DNA of 64,000 nt. It comes from Hirundichthys speculiger. Its lineage: Eukaryota; Chordata; Actinopteri; Beloniformes; Exocoetidae. Position numbers and translations under genes: made by a program. The stretch lies in contig JAGFBZ010000855.1 in the NCBI GenBank assembly GCA_018398805.1, positions 248,001-312,000 of the forward strand, in the 5' to 3' direction. The notes beneath the pieces were generated by a model. The model was not told the DNA's origin. It did not search any database and saw only the letters and a list, made by a program, of their open reading frames with translations. Shown one piece after another: positions 51,001 through 62,511 of the stretch (the first letter of the stretch is position 1; the number at the start of each line of letters is the position of its first letter).

Positions 51001-54000
51001 GGAAATTTGTACATATGATGAAATATGTTCCCCCATATAGAATCCAAAAGAGTGACAGTTATAAATAGCATAAGACATGTCTAATACTAGTACGTAGAAA
51101 TACAGACAGAATAGACAGGGAGGTGTGGCTGTTACCTGTTCTCAGTCAGTTTCATGATGATTTTTCCTCGTGTGGAGAAAACTATAAAGGACATTCGTAG
51201 CATGGGGCTGCAAACACAAAAACAGATTAACACCAACAACAGTCTGAGCACCAACAGTGTGCATGGCTGGCCCTGGTCGTACCTGATAAACTTTTCAGCC
51301 AGCTGCCTCACAAAGAAATAGATCTCTTTCCAGTGATGCTTCACACTCCCAGATCTGAAAAATAACACAAAGACCATAATTAAGGAAAACCTGAAAAAAA
51401 GTTGCAAATCTACATTTTATGAGCATGGATAAAACTTCTCATACAAATGGAATTCAAAGTCCGAGTGAGGAAACCAGCAAATAAAATACATTTGATAGCC
51501 ATTACATATGTATCAGGAAAAATAGTGCATCTCTTCTCCATCAGTAACATTCTTCAGGTCATTTTAGTCACATGCCATGACTTTGGACAGTAACCTGTCA
51601 TCTGTGAGCTGCTGGTTCGCCTGCTACATGCTGCTACAGACATGACAGTCACCTTAATGAATCCTCATCCCATGGGGCTGCTAATGGGGGTTAATTGCTG
51701 CTGGGCCAGAGGGTTGAGGTTAGACAGGGACAGATGTAGCAGTCTGCCTCTAGCAGGGACCATGCAGCAAGCAGCTGGCATGTGTGTATGCTATATGTGG
51801 TCGTGCGAGAGTGCAAGTGCACGTGTGTGTGACTGTGAGGGGGAACAGATGGTCCCACTGAGCATGGCCAGCCCAACAACAGGTTGGGTATCCACAAGAG
51901 TCAAAAGACTGTGACATGAACAACAGAAGGACCCAGAACTAACACCCAGCGGGGAGGAAACGTGCGAGTGTGTCTTTGATGTCGCATCTCCTGAAGGAAG
52001 CAACCTCAAACACCTTTAACATTCAGCTGTAAAGGTCTTTGTGTGAATGCTTGTGCAAGATGAAAGTGCAAGCTGGTCAGGTTGAAAATGTATTTCTTTG
52101 TGTCTCCCTTTTAACAAGGTACTTCCTACTGCACTCATCGACTTCTCTGGAATTGAGGACATGATAAAAGCCTTGTTTCTGGAGGAGTTTCCTGTGGAGT
52201 CAAATTGCCTTGCGTGACAAAAAAAATAATCTTTATTTTCATCTTCAAATTCAGTGTGTTCACTGGTCCTCAAGAAAAGCTTAGTTTCAATTTAGTGAGC
52301 GGAACAGAAAGAGATTTATCTCACCATCAAAGTACAAACAGCCTTTCATGCTTTCTATTTATCAGACTAAGACTGAAGCACAAGACTGAAATTTGCTTTG
52401 TGCTACATCGCATAACAAGGGAGAACGTCTGATTACTCTCCATAACATTGTTTGTCTTCTTCCACATGCAGAAATATCTGCTTAAGCACTTAACTAAAGA
52501 GTTACTGTTATCAGTTTTCATATCTTTCTGGACAACAACAATAATTCTGGAGAATTATTATTATTATTATTATTTTAATCTTTTTGGGAGTTAATCTGGA
52601 ACCAATTGAAACCCTCCCTGACACAAAATTCCCTTTATTCACTGAATGCACGATGGAAATTCTAGTTTTCTGTAAATGCATTCCAAATCAGCTTATGTAA
52701 TGACAGATCCTGGCATCATTCTAACGTCAGTCCTCAATCTTTCAGACCGTCTTTGGGCTGGTAATTTTTGCCCTCAACAGCGAAAACAGATATCTTTTCA
52801 GAACCTGGCCTTAGCACACAACACCTATTATTTAATTTGTGGGCAACCAGATAGAGAAGAAAACTGCAGCCGCGTATTTAATGCGAGTCTTGAAGGTGGG
52901 GAATGTATGGTAATTTTGCTTTTCTAACGCTTCCAGTGAAAGGCATACAGATTTTCCACTCAGCTTGCCTCACAACCTTGATAGTGCAGCCAAGCCAAAA
53001 GTGTGAGTTGGACAAATACCGATGAGGTGAAGTCTTACATGTAACAACATCCCCAGTGCATGGTTTTGCTCTGCTCTCTGTCACAGAAATGTTAGATTAG
53101 GTCACTGGGTGGCATTTAAGACCTGCAAAACAGCCAACAACCCAGTCCTATCTCAGGAGAAAGATCAGCTGCTTCCTGAAGGCCTGCTGAAGCTTGCAGG
53201 TCCAGACAGTCAACACATGCGTGACGTGCCACACTCCCCAGGCTCCTCCTAAACTTTTTGAAGGAAAGGGTAAAGACTGAAGAGTGGCTGACAGATGGTG
53301 ATGAGGACATCTGAAAGATCATCACATGTGTCAAAACCAAAGCTAAATGTCACTCAACGTGTCTACCTCACAACTCATGGGCGGTTAAGAAACAAGATTA
53401 AATGAAAGAAAGGAAGGAAAAAAAAACATATTTTGGAATATTATGCATTGATACAATACATAGCAAAAATACAAAACCAAACACTGCTGTCTTTAAAACA
53501 TAATCTTTTGATATTATAACCTGTTAAGTCTTCAACATGAACCGACAAGAAATGCAAGCAAACATTAAGGTGTTTGCTATAATTCTCTCCCTGTCCTTTC
53601 CTCTGCTTACTTAGCATGTTTTGACATGTCATTATCCTCTACCCATGCGTATAACCTCACTGAGAAGCTCAGGTGTGAACAGCAGGACAGTCTGTGACTG
53701 TCAGACGAACACAAACCAAAACGCTGGCAAAGACTCTAAATGAGACAAATCACATGGCAGTATTTGATGAGACTGTGGAATTATCTAATTTGCATTTCTC
53801 TTAAAAGACTAATTGAAAGCCCCAAGGTCTACTGATTTACAGGTGATAAAAACGGTTGGGCCAGAATTAGAGGGGTTACATGAACTTTTAATGGTTTCAA
53901 TGTCAGAAATAGGGTCATGGACTTCTGGGTGGCATAGATGTGTGTGTATGTGTGTGTGTGTGTGTGCGTGTGTGTGTGGATGAAGGATGGGTAATTGCAA

Positions 54001-55483
54001 CTGCTCCGATTGTAATCAAACTGGGAATGCTTTTATCACTGGCATGCACTCTCGTTTCATTTCCTGCAACTCCTCGACTGATTCCAAAACAAAGATGCGA
54101 GAAAAAGGCCAGTGAGGTCAATGTATTAAAAATCTGTTAAAGCTCATTTATAAGGAGTTTTTATATAACATCATTTGTTCGGAGGGCTGAAATTTCCAGT
54201 GTGCAGGGCAGTTATGGTGCTCTATGTCATAATAGTCATAACTATGTTGACATTTGTGTATAACTGTGCAAAAATTACAATAGTTGTAATAATTTTTTTT
54301 TATTGATTTTAAAGGATCTTTTTGAATGAAGTCTGAAAGTTTACCTCCAGATGTATTGAATCCACTGAATCCAAAACTCTGCTCTCTCTCAAAATGCAGA
54401 ACTACTTATAAATAAACTCATTTCAGATATTCTACATGTTTTTTTTCTGGAAACTAACTGAATTTCCCTTCATTTCCAGAATAAAAAAGGAAATATTATA
54501 TGCTGAGATATGAAATGTCAGAAAAAATAAGATCTTTAATACTGAGAAGACTGTAGCTATATGATTTATGAGATGGATATGAATAAACAACTAATAACTC
54601 AGCATGAAGAATATTCAATAACATTTCAAAATGATTACAAAGCCTGTCTTTCAGAAAGGCGTCATGTTGTTTTGTGTCGTTTTTTTCTTCATTACAGACA
54701 CACCCAGTTAGTTGAAAGAAACCAAACTCAGTGCAGAATTGAAAACTAAGAATGGACATGAATTCCAATCAATACAAGCTCAGCTCTGAATCAGATCGTG
54801 CACGAGAGGTGCAGAATATGGTTAATGGGATCACTGGGCCAGGCAGCTTCTGCAGCTGTGTCCTCAGGCGTCATCATGCTGAAACTCTATATCCCGCCTG
54901 CTCGCCCTGCCCACATCCCGTGGGTAAAACAATCTGTTTGACTCACCGCTTGAAACTGGATTAAAAGAAAAAACCTATTCAAGATCCACAATAATCTCCA
55001 TACTGTTTTATATGTGGCGTTATAGCCTACCTGTATAGATCTACATCAATCAATAATAAACGCTTATTGGTTTCTTCCCTCATTCCTCCCATACAACTTT
55101 ACCGGAGATTTATTTTTCTACAAGAGCGACTATTTGATTAAAAAGGTTGCGTTTCCGAGTTTACGAGGTCTGTTTTGTAGTCTACTACTTCACTTTGTGA
55201 AGTACCGCTGGGCCGCAGCAGGACATCCATCTGATGCGCTCTGCGTTTCCAAACGGGTCGGTTGCATGGCAATGCGCAGCGACCAGAAAGTAACAATGCC
55301 ATAAATAATATCGGAGACTCACTTGTCCAGAACAAAGTAGAGGTCGAAAGCGCCCTGGCAGGACCTCTCCTCCTCCTCCTCCTCCTGTGGATCTTCCTGC
55401 GGCTCTCCTTCCACCGAGACACCGAGGAAGAAAATTCCAAGCAAAGCCAAAGCGAGGACCGTGCGAGCTTGTGTCCACGCCAT
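33585..55483 (-). CDS. antxr1: ANTXR-family cell adhesion receptor (ANTXR1/TEM8-like), complete, 18 exons
   Basis: Type I membrane protein; family members bind collagen and other matrix ligands and link them to the actin cytoskeleton. Minus-strand exons in order: 55483-55323, 51354-51283, 51207-51136, 50801-50720, 49740-49710, 49634-49561, 48808-48740, 48656-48576, 48448-48388, 44670-44572, 44331-44262, 40447-40369, 40111-40016, 39862-39824, 39654-39556, 39449-39285, 39163-39083, 33905-33585. All GT-AG phases join, giving 583 aa (human ANTXR1 564). A signal peptide covers about residues 1-25 ([14 protein letters not shown]). The vWA domain has intact MIDAS residues: D53-x-S55-x-S57, T121 in GGDTF and D150 in ALTDG. 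An Ig-like region follows, then a transmembrane segment at about 320-345 and the conserved cytosolic tail ([28 protein letters not shown]). The proline-rich C-terminus ([15 protein letters not shown]) is ANTXR1-like. Paralogue assignment is open: position beside a PRDM8/ZNF488 gene suggests the ANTXRL-locus copy (fish antxr1c/1d type). Confidence 0.92.
33906..39082 (-). other. Receptor-gene last intron
   Basis: About 5.2 kb between the penultimate and last coding exons. No coding exon recognised; the long frames near 34.5-35.2 kb come from TG/CA and simple-sequence stretches. It hosts the unclassified element at about 35.8-37.5 kb. Confidence 0.7.
35815..37460. mobile_element. Unclassified repeat-like element with hairpin and palindrome
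   Basis: The composition changes relative to the flanking intron. The left part repeats 'ccgcc' words (accgcccttttttagc, aaaccgcctaaaatg). The middle is CG-rich. A perfect 9-bp-arm hairpin lies at 36833-36859, a good splice donor (accg|gtaagt) at about 37244, and a perfect 14-bp palindrome (GGACGCCGGCGTCC) at 37443-37456. This could be a non-autonomous DNA transposon, possibly piggyBac-related, but no terminal repeat pair or transposase was found, so class and edges are guesses. Confidence 0.3.
40448..44261 (-). other. Receptor-gene intron between the Ig-like-region exons
   Basis: About 3.8 kb with no coding homology recognised. Contains G-rich stretches near 41.0-41.2 kb and a GT-rich patch near 41470. 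Listed to record that it was inspected. Confidence 0.6.
44346..44372. repeat. Poly-A tract
   Basis: Run of about 27 A on the plus strand (poly-T in the receptor-gene sense), just upstream of the acceptor of the exon at 44331-44262. Confidence 0.9.
45032..45070. repeat. (TG)n microsatellite
   Basis: About 39 bases of TG/TA-type dinucleotide repeat in a receptor-gene intron. Confidence 0.95.
46946..47000. repeat. (TG)n with TGCG interruptions ending in a G8 run
   Basis: Alternating purine-pyrimidine tract followed by eight G; potential Z-DNA or polymorphic site. Intronic. Confidence 0.9.
51355..55322 (-). other. Receptor-gene intron 1
   Basis: About 4 kb between the signal-peptide exon and the exon carrying the MIDAS serines. 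It holds a TG microsatellite at 53938-53979 and a short TTA run near 52556-52574. No other coding or repeat family recognised. First introns often carry enhancers but I see no specific site to name. Confidence 0.6.
53938..53979. repeat. (TG)n microsatellite
   Basis: About 42 bases of TG with one TGCG interruption, in receptor-gene intron 1. Confidence 0.95.
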
Positions 55484-57681
55484 CTTTCCCGGTTACTGTT
55501 GACTGGCCCAACACTGCGACTCCTAAAGATCTTTACATTTCTCTCTATCGTGCGCTTCTCAGCTTCTTTGGGGACTTTGCGCAGGTATTTCTTTGTTTCA
55601 AGGAGTCCTGCCTTTGTTTGGTGAGCGCAGGGAGTCTGCAGGAGTCTTGTTCGGCTTGTGCCGGGCTCTCCAAGTCTTCTCTTTCAGCTGAGGAAAAAAA
55701 AAAAAGAAGCAGGATGAAGGAGGGGAGAGGCACTCGATGAGATGTAGGCTACAAAACACCATTTCCCCCCTCAAATATTCCAGGGAAGTAACAAAAACGA
55801 ACCCATGAAAATTTTACATCTGAGGTGAGATTACGCAAAATAAACAGTCTGAGAGTAGAAAACAAACATGTAAACAAACAAAACAGATGTCCTCCACAGA
55901 TCAGCCTGGAATATATGGCTTCACGTGAATCATTCCAAAACAAGAAATATGACCTCAACTGCACATGAACGTTGACAATATGATCAAATATCCTTATTAT
56001 TTTTTGCTTTATTACACAATCGGAGCTGCGCCAGATGTTTCACATTGAAAATGTCTTCCAGAGTGACAAATGACTTAAAAGCATTTTTGGCGAATCTATT
56101 CTAACCTTAATTTGTGGCTCAGAATGTGTGACTGAATTAAATCCCTCCATCCACTGTCTCCAACGCTTCTTCTCTTCCAACATGAGGGAAACTACAAAGG
56201 AGGTCATGCAGAAGGCATTTGCTTTCCCGTGATTGTCTTCAAAATTCCAGACCTCATGAGAGAGCTTACCATAAAAAGAGGAAATTCTGTTGGAGAGTTA
56301 CAAAGACCTGCACAAGCATTTTACTTTAGTCTTTCCAGTTGTGGATTCGCTCTTCTCACCCCACCATATTTCAGAAGGAAATATAGTAGGCCACTTGCTA
56401 CCCCACTATTTTTATTCACCTGTTTTCGTTTCTTTAAGTTTCTTCTTCAAGATGACAAATTTTCTTGACCCCCTTCATGTGACTAAAAAAAAAAAATTGT
56501 TCACATTTCAGATGTATGACTCGATTTCTCTCTCTAAACTTTAATAAATGTTTACATATGTAGTGTCTCGCCTGATGATAATAATATTAAAAAAAAAAAT
56601 CCAAAAAACTGAAAACAGAACCTTTTTTTTTTCTCTTCTCATCTCAAAACTACTCAGATTCAAAAGAAAAACTTCAGGCCAGCTCCACCTGCAGCTCACA
56701 TAGATCAATGTAGTAACTGTAGGAAGGTTTGTCATGTTTTACTAATACTGGAAGACTTTTACATGACTGACCACTGCGAATAAAGTAGCATATAGACTTA
56801 CTATATTCAAACAGCTGGAGTGCGTCCAAAGAATCCTGCTTCAAGGCTTTTTATGAGTTCCCACTTTCCCATTATTGAAGATTAGCTTTGAAACCAGTCG
56901 GATATTTACCCACAACTGAGGCTTTGATGCAGAATAATCATTAAATGCTCATTAGACAGAAATATTTAGTTAATGAATAATGCATTTTCCCGGTGGCGAG
57001 CCCAGACCACCCTCAATCATGTCATGTAATAGGGGCCAATTTTACAATTTCCCTTTGTCCACATTAACTATAGGACCATTTCTAAAGTTCTAAAGTTTCT
57101 AGGAGCAGCTGGTAACATAAACGTGACCAAAACTGTATTTCAGTTACGCATGACGTGTATGTGCTGCACAGTGTGGATGCGTAAATTAGGTTGGAGGTTG
57201 GCAAGTTAGAATAACTTAATGCATAAATTATAACGATCTCAATCTGCATGTATCCTCTTTGAAACGTGTTTGTGTTAAAATGTGTCAATGTTCAGTTTGT
57301 TCACATCGGAACACTGCGTGATTCACATTTACATCAGAAACGAGCCTTAAATGTGGTTATCCAAATGATTGTTTATCCCTCCACACAAAGACCCAGCTGT
57401 ACCCTCTTTACAAAAAAAGGACTGTAAATAAGACAAAGAAAAAATGTGGAGAGAGAACTAAAGGCGTGTGTGCGCGTGAGCGCGCTCGTGTTTGAATCTG
57501 TGCGCCACGCTCCAGTGCGCTCCGTGGAGCGGATAAGTGGGAGCCGGAGAGGAGAGAGGCGACAGTGTGGAGGAGGACTCAGTCGGAGAAGTAACTCAAC
57601 AAGGACACAAGAGGGGCTCCGTCTCCGAGGTCTGCTGCACCTGCTGCAACTTGCTGCCTCACGACACCAGCACCTTCCTCC
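55484..57681. promoter_or_regulatory. Divergent intergenic region between the receptor gene and the PRDM8-like gene
   Basis: The two genes are transcribed away from each other across this 2.2 kb, so it must hold both promoters unless distal first exons exist. The stretch at about 57450-57690 is richer in G, C and CpG than its surroundings (gcgtgtgtgcgcgtgagcgc) and would suit the PRDM8-like gene's 5' UTR. No TATA box could be assigned. Confidence 0.4.
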
Positions 57682-59881
57682 ATGTCCGGCGGGTGAGTCC
57701 CCACTCAGCACTCTTTATTCACGCCTCTATTATATATATATTTCCCCACAGAGAACCCAGAAACCAAATGTCACAATTCTCCATCGGAGCGCTGACTGGC
57801 ACCAGATCCTTGTGGTACAATGTTGCGCGTCAATTGTGAATATCTTTTTTTTTTTTTTTTAATATATATCTCTTAAAATCTCAATACCATTTACAGATCA
57901 GAGAGAGATAGAGTGAAAAAAATCAGCAGTCACGTAAGGATGTCTGTTCTTGTTCAGGAATCGTAAAATCGTGCTGAACTTCTCCAGCGCAGAGAAGAGG
58001 CAGTTGGAGTCCACGGCAGATGCGGAGACAAAAGGAGTAACCGAGTGACAAATGAGACAAAGAAACGTTAGAAATAATTTTGCCACGACACCAGCTGTGC
58101 CTGCTGATGGATCCTTTATTTTAGATCAACAAATTCTGATTCCTCATATTTCACCGTGGTAACTCAACGCACTGTAGAAAAAAAAAAAATCCCAATCGAT
58201 TAATGGCATGAGTCAGGCCATTACATGTGCATTACCGTCTGGTTTTATTTTGTTGTACTTATTTAGCAAATTTAGAAAATAAATATTACAGTTGTCATTA
58301 CTTGTCTGCTAAAAGAGTGTTAATTCTAAATCTGATCCTGGTGTCTTCTGTTCCAGTTTAACTATGGATCATACCCTCTTGTCTCGCTCCATCTGGACCG
58401 GTGACAGTAAATTTCTCCAGCACTCCGCGGATTTCTACACCAGCGTGGTCGTGACGCGCAGCATCCCTGCAGGCACGTGCTTTGGTCCATGTGTGCTCCA
58501 AAACACTTTCTACGACACCATCGCCTTCATAGCGCAGAAATGCTGCGACAAGAGAGCGAAATCCTACGTTTTCAGGGTGAGTGGCGCAATCATGCCGTCA
58601 GGGGTGACACAGCACGGACAGGTGGGCTTGTCAATAGCTTCAGTGACCAAGTATATGGGGATTAACTGAATTATCAACAGGCAAACACTTAAAACACGTG
58701 GACAGAACAGTTTTAAAAGTGAAATTCAAACGGCGACGCTTTGTGAGATTGACTAAAACGTGTGTGTTTTGCCAACAGGTCGACCCCGAGGCCATGCGCA
58801 ACTCGGCCCTGGTCTTGTCTTGGTTGCGCCTCGTGCAGGCTGCGCGCAACGAGGAGGAGCAGAACTCGGAGGCCTTTCTGAAGGGAGTCAGCTGTATGTG
58901 CGGACCACCCGGGACATCCGGGCGGAGGAAGAGCTGCTGGTGTGGTACGACCAGGAGCTGTCTCACCTGCTGGGCTTCATGGACGTCACCAAAGGATCAA
59001 ACGAAGGTGGGTCAGAGCTCTATTTCTATTTTTAGTGATCTTCTATAATCTAAACAGCATCAGCTTCAGGACTTAACCGTGTTGGCTACAGCTGTAATCA
59101 ATGAAACGATATGACAAAAGGTGGATTTATATGCACATTGTCCCATTTTGTAATTTCTCCTGTCGTAGAATTCCAGTGTGGAAGATGCAACCAAGTCTTC
59201 AAAAACGAGTTTCCTTTCGTGGCCCATTGTCGGTTCCTGTGCTCCCAGGCGAGGAGTGACGTCTGGACCCGCGACGGTTACGAGCACAAGCACGTGGAAG
59301 TGAAGAGGCAACGGCGAGTGACAGATTTCCACAACATCGCCAGAGATTTGGAGCACAAGAAATCTGGCAACAACGAGGACGCAGAGATTTTCCCCAGAAA
59401 GAGGAAAAGCGAAGAGCCTCTTCACCCCAAATGGAGAAAAACTGTTTTGTTAGAAAAAACGAATATTTCAAATGATGACAATATTACACAAGTGGATAAG
59501 GACTGCGACCAGGTAGCGCAAGACACAACTTCCCCGGAGGGGAAACTGAAAGCTGAAAGGGTCAAAGCGGATCGTGTGGGATGTAAGAGCGGTGGTTCGG
59601 CTGAGGAGGTCGCCGGGGAGGAGGGCGCGCGCTCGGAACTGTCGAGGGGCGCAGCCGAAGAGCTTTCGGGCAGGCATCCATTGTCTCCTCGCTCAGCAGC
59701 AGCGCCTCTCTGGTCCTGCAACTCAGGTCAGGCGAGTTCGCAGAGCCTCATGACCTCGCAGTCTCTCCCGAGGAGTTCGCAGTCTCAGGCGCAGCAGAGT
59801 ACTTCGTCGACAGACACGATGACTTCTCCTCAGAATGAGCACATGCAGGAGAGACGACAGAGGAGTGTCAGTTCAGTGTGA
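57682..59881 (+). CDS. prdm8b: PRDM8/ZNF488-family PR-domain zinc finger gene, with an apparent frameshift
   Basis: PRDM8-type proteins are nuclear transcriptional repressors acting in retina and brain. Exons: 57682-57692 (possible start exon, MSGG), 58357-58576, 58779-59006, 59169-59881. The PR (SET-like) domain runs from SIWTGDSKF through FGPCVLQNTFYDTIAFIA, YVFRVDPEAM and LVLSWLRLVQAARNEEEQN to EEELLVWYDQELSHLLGF. A C2HC finger follows (FQCGRCNQVF ... FVAHCRFLC), then TDFHNIARDLE, typical of PRDM8/ZNF488, and a basic PRKRKSE motif. Within exon 3 the homologous frame changes at about 58881-58887: upstream text ends EAFLK, downstream text (SQLYVRTTRDI) is in another frame, as if one G were missing from a G run. 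After that the frame joins exon 4 correctly. The ORF ends at SVSSV-stop without the two C-terminal C2H2 fingers of PRDM8. With the base counted, length from the 58364 ATG would be about 384 aa against about 689 in human PRDM8. The symbol is tentative. Confidence 0.75.
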
Positions 59882-60222
59882 TGCAAGTGAGGAGAGACAC
59901 AGATCAGAGAGGTGATGCACAGAGAGGTGACAGATGTAGCATGCCTCTTGTGTTTCGTGCTGTTCGTGATGCATTGACAATCTGTGTGTCTCTCACAAAG
60001 GTTTGGTTTGGCAAAACAGCGATAAAGTTCTGGCATATTGGGCTCACTTGCTTCCATGAAACGCTGTCTTTCAGAGAGAAAACAGACAAATGACACATTT
60101 GTGGGTTTTACCAGCACCGTTTGTCTACACTGGACATGTATGCAAATCAGTGTGTCTTTCATAAGATAATGCGTCATTTCATCATTAAAATACAACATTT
60201 CTAAAAGCTTGTCATACAGAAA

Positions 60223-60228
60223 AATAAA
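60223..60228 (+). other. Candidate PRDM8-like polyadenylation signal (AATAAA)
   Basis: AATAAA about 340 bases after the stop codon of the PRDM8-like gene; an ATTAAA also occurs at about 60184. Confidence 0.4.
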
Positions 60229-60299
60229 TGCCTGAATGCAATTAAATGGCTGGGGAAGTTTCATGACGATATGCATGAGCTGAACTTTCTTTTTTAAAG

Positions 60300-62500
60300 A
60301 TGTTATACATTATTTTTGGCAGTAAATATTAATTTAAAATGTAGAACTTTGTCATTCTCATATATTCATACTGTTTGTCTATCATTCATCATGATTTATA
60401 CAACATTTTGTTATAAAAAATGACAAAAATCCTATTCTTAAAGCAGTTGCTAACAATATTTGGATAGTGATAAGATGAAGAAATATAAATACTTTGAACT
60501 TCACTTTTTTCAAAGATAAGAAACAGACTGATCAGAGCTTATTTCAACAGATAATACCTCCAATTAATGATAATGAAGGAGAAAACCTGAAATATAAAAC
60601 GTAATTGTCTTAATGTAACAATTTCACTGAGTGTTTCAATCTGATCTCTATTATCTAAAAAAGAAATAATTCAAAATTATGTATTAGTGTATCATCTGTG
60701 TGGTATTTTAGATCCATCAGCCAACATTTCAGCATAGTTGGAAAAATGAGTGGAAATGAGGGAGCATTAAGAGGTTCATTTCCAGACTGCCACTCAAAAA
60801 TGAAAGAAATGTTAGTTTAAAATGTAACTCTTGTGGTTATTGTTCATCTGCAGATCTGGATAGGGTCCATGTAAGATCCAGTTCATTGAATTTGTGATTT
60901 TGGTCAGATTATTTCCCGTTCAGACTTGGCTGTGGGTTGGTGGACATAAAAAGCCCTTCTCTGTTACGGTTAAATGAGGCAGGAAAAACACATGAAATTC
61001 ATGGGAAAGTGACGCTCAGATGCTGTTCAGGCGGTCTCTGCTAAAACTGGTCTAACAGTCCCTCCAACACTTTTGTTGTCTCCATGTTTGGGCAAGAAGG
61101 TTTATCTTCTGAGTCTTGTTTTCCACACAGTGAAATCATCAGCAGTCAGGGGCCATTTGAGGAATTTATGTAATGTTTTTTTTTTAAACGAGAAATATAA
61201 CATGCATCAAATATAATAATGGATAGTTATTATCAGTTAGAAATAATCAATTGTACATTTTGTAATTGTGGGCTGAAACTTTCACACACTCAGTAAAAGA
61301 CTGCCGAGAACAAAAACACTGCAAGATACTGTTGTGCTTTTTGCAAAAACAAGTTAAATTTCGCAAATTTAGTTGTAATGCACTTACAATGACAATAAAG
61401 GCAATTTTCTAAAGTAGCGGTGACAGCTGTTTTAAAGCTAAATGAGCAATAGTCTGTTTAGTTTTGAATAACAGTTCAAAAAGTTGTTAAAAAAACTGGT
61501 GACGGCAGAATTTTACACCTTTTTAATGCAGAAAACAATGTTAAACAGTGTTAAACAAAATGTGGATCACATGACTGAATTAGCGATAAGGAGACAAAGT
61601 GTCACTCTATTAAAATTTTGTGCTAATGAACAGAATTATTACCCCTCAGACCCCAGAGGTCCATTTCAGTCCAGACATAGAAAATCCACTGTTGCCTAAC
61701 AATGACTGTATTGCTCTCCTTTAATTGAACCATCATCATATGGAAAAACAAATATTACTTTTGGTTCCCCACTTGCCTCAATTTGCCTTGGATTTTAAAC
61801 ATACTGGGCTGTTAACACAAGCCTAGACTCCTGTGGTTTTCCCGGCTGGAACAGACCATTGATAGTACTCTCATATGAGTGTGATTGTGGTTGACGCGGG
61901 GTTCACTTTCTAATGGCAGAATGTGGGTCTGGACTGTAAAGGGGATCAGTTGGGAAATGAGGACTAAAATAAATATGGATGTGTTCATTTTGGGTCGATT
62001 GACTTTGAAGCTGCAATAAAAGGTAAACATGATTTATAATGTCCCTAATTACAGTCATCATCATAGCTTAAATGGAGGTTAGGCCAAATATAGTGTATTT
62101 GTAAAATGGTCGGCTTGTAGTTGCTGAACATTTCCACTTGTTCAGTGGAGAAAACTGAATTATGAAGTTTGGATCTTTCTCTTTCTCCCTTCATCAGTCT
62201 CTCTGCATATTTCTCAAATATGAGTTAAATATGCGTTTTTTTTTTTTTAGAGTTCCTTATCATCCTTAGAGTTTCTTATCATCTCATTATGACAATAAAA
62301 CAGCACTGCACTTTGGCGGTGAATACTCAGCTGGTGACCTAGCTGGTCAAGAACTCCTTGCTTTGGCAAAGCATCAGTTTGGTTGAATTTGAAATAAATT
62401 GTTTGCAAAAGTCTTCACCCTATCAGTAAAAGATACTTTAATGAAGCAACCAACAGCTAACAATTAAGAAGCAACTCATGAATTGACATTGATTTTCTAG
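60300..62500. other. Downstream region, nothing recognised
   Basis: AT-rich sequence after the PRDM8-like gene. I searched it for C2H2 finger text (C-x2-C ... H-x3-H) that could form a missing last exon and saw none. No other gene homology. Confidence 0.5.
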
Positions 62501-62511
62501 TAATGTACATT

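Noticed and set aside
57446..57862. 138-residue plus-strand frame in front of the PRDM8-like gene
   Set aside because: Low-complexity arginine/serine-rich text crossing a strong splice donor at 57692; better explained as 5' UTR and intron.
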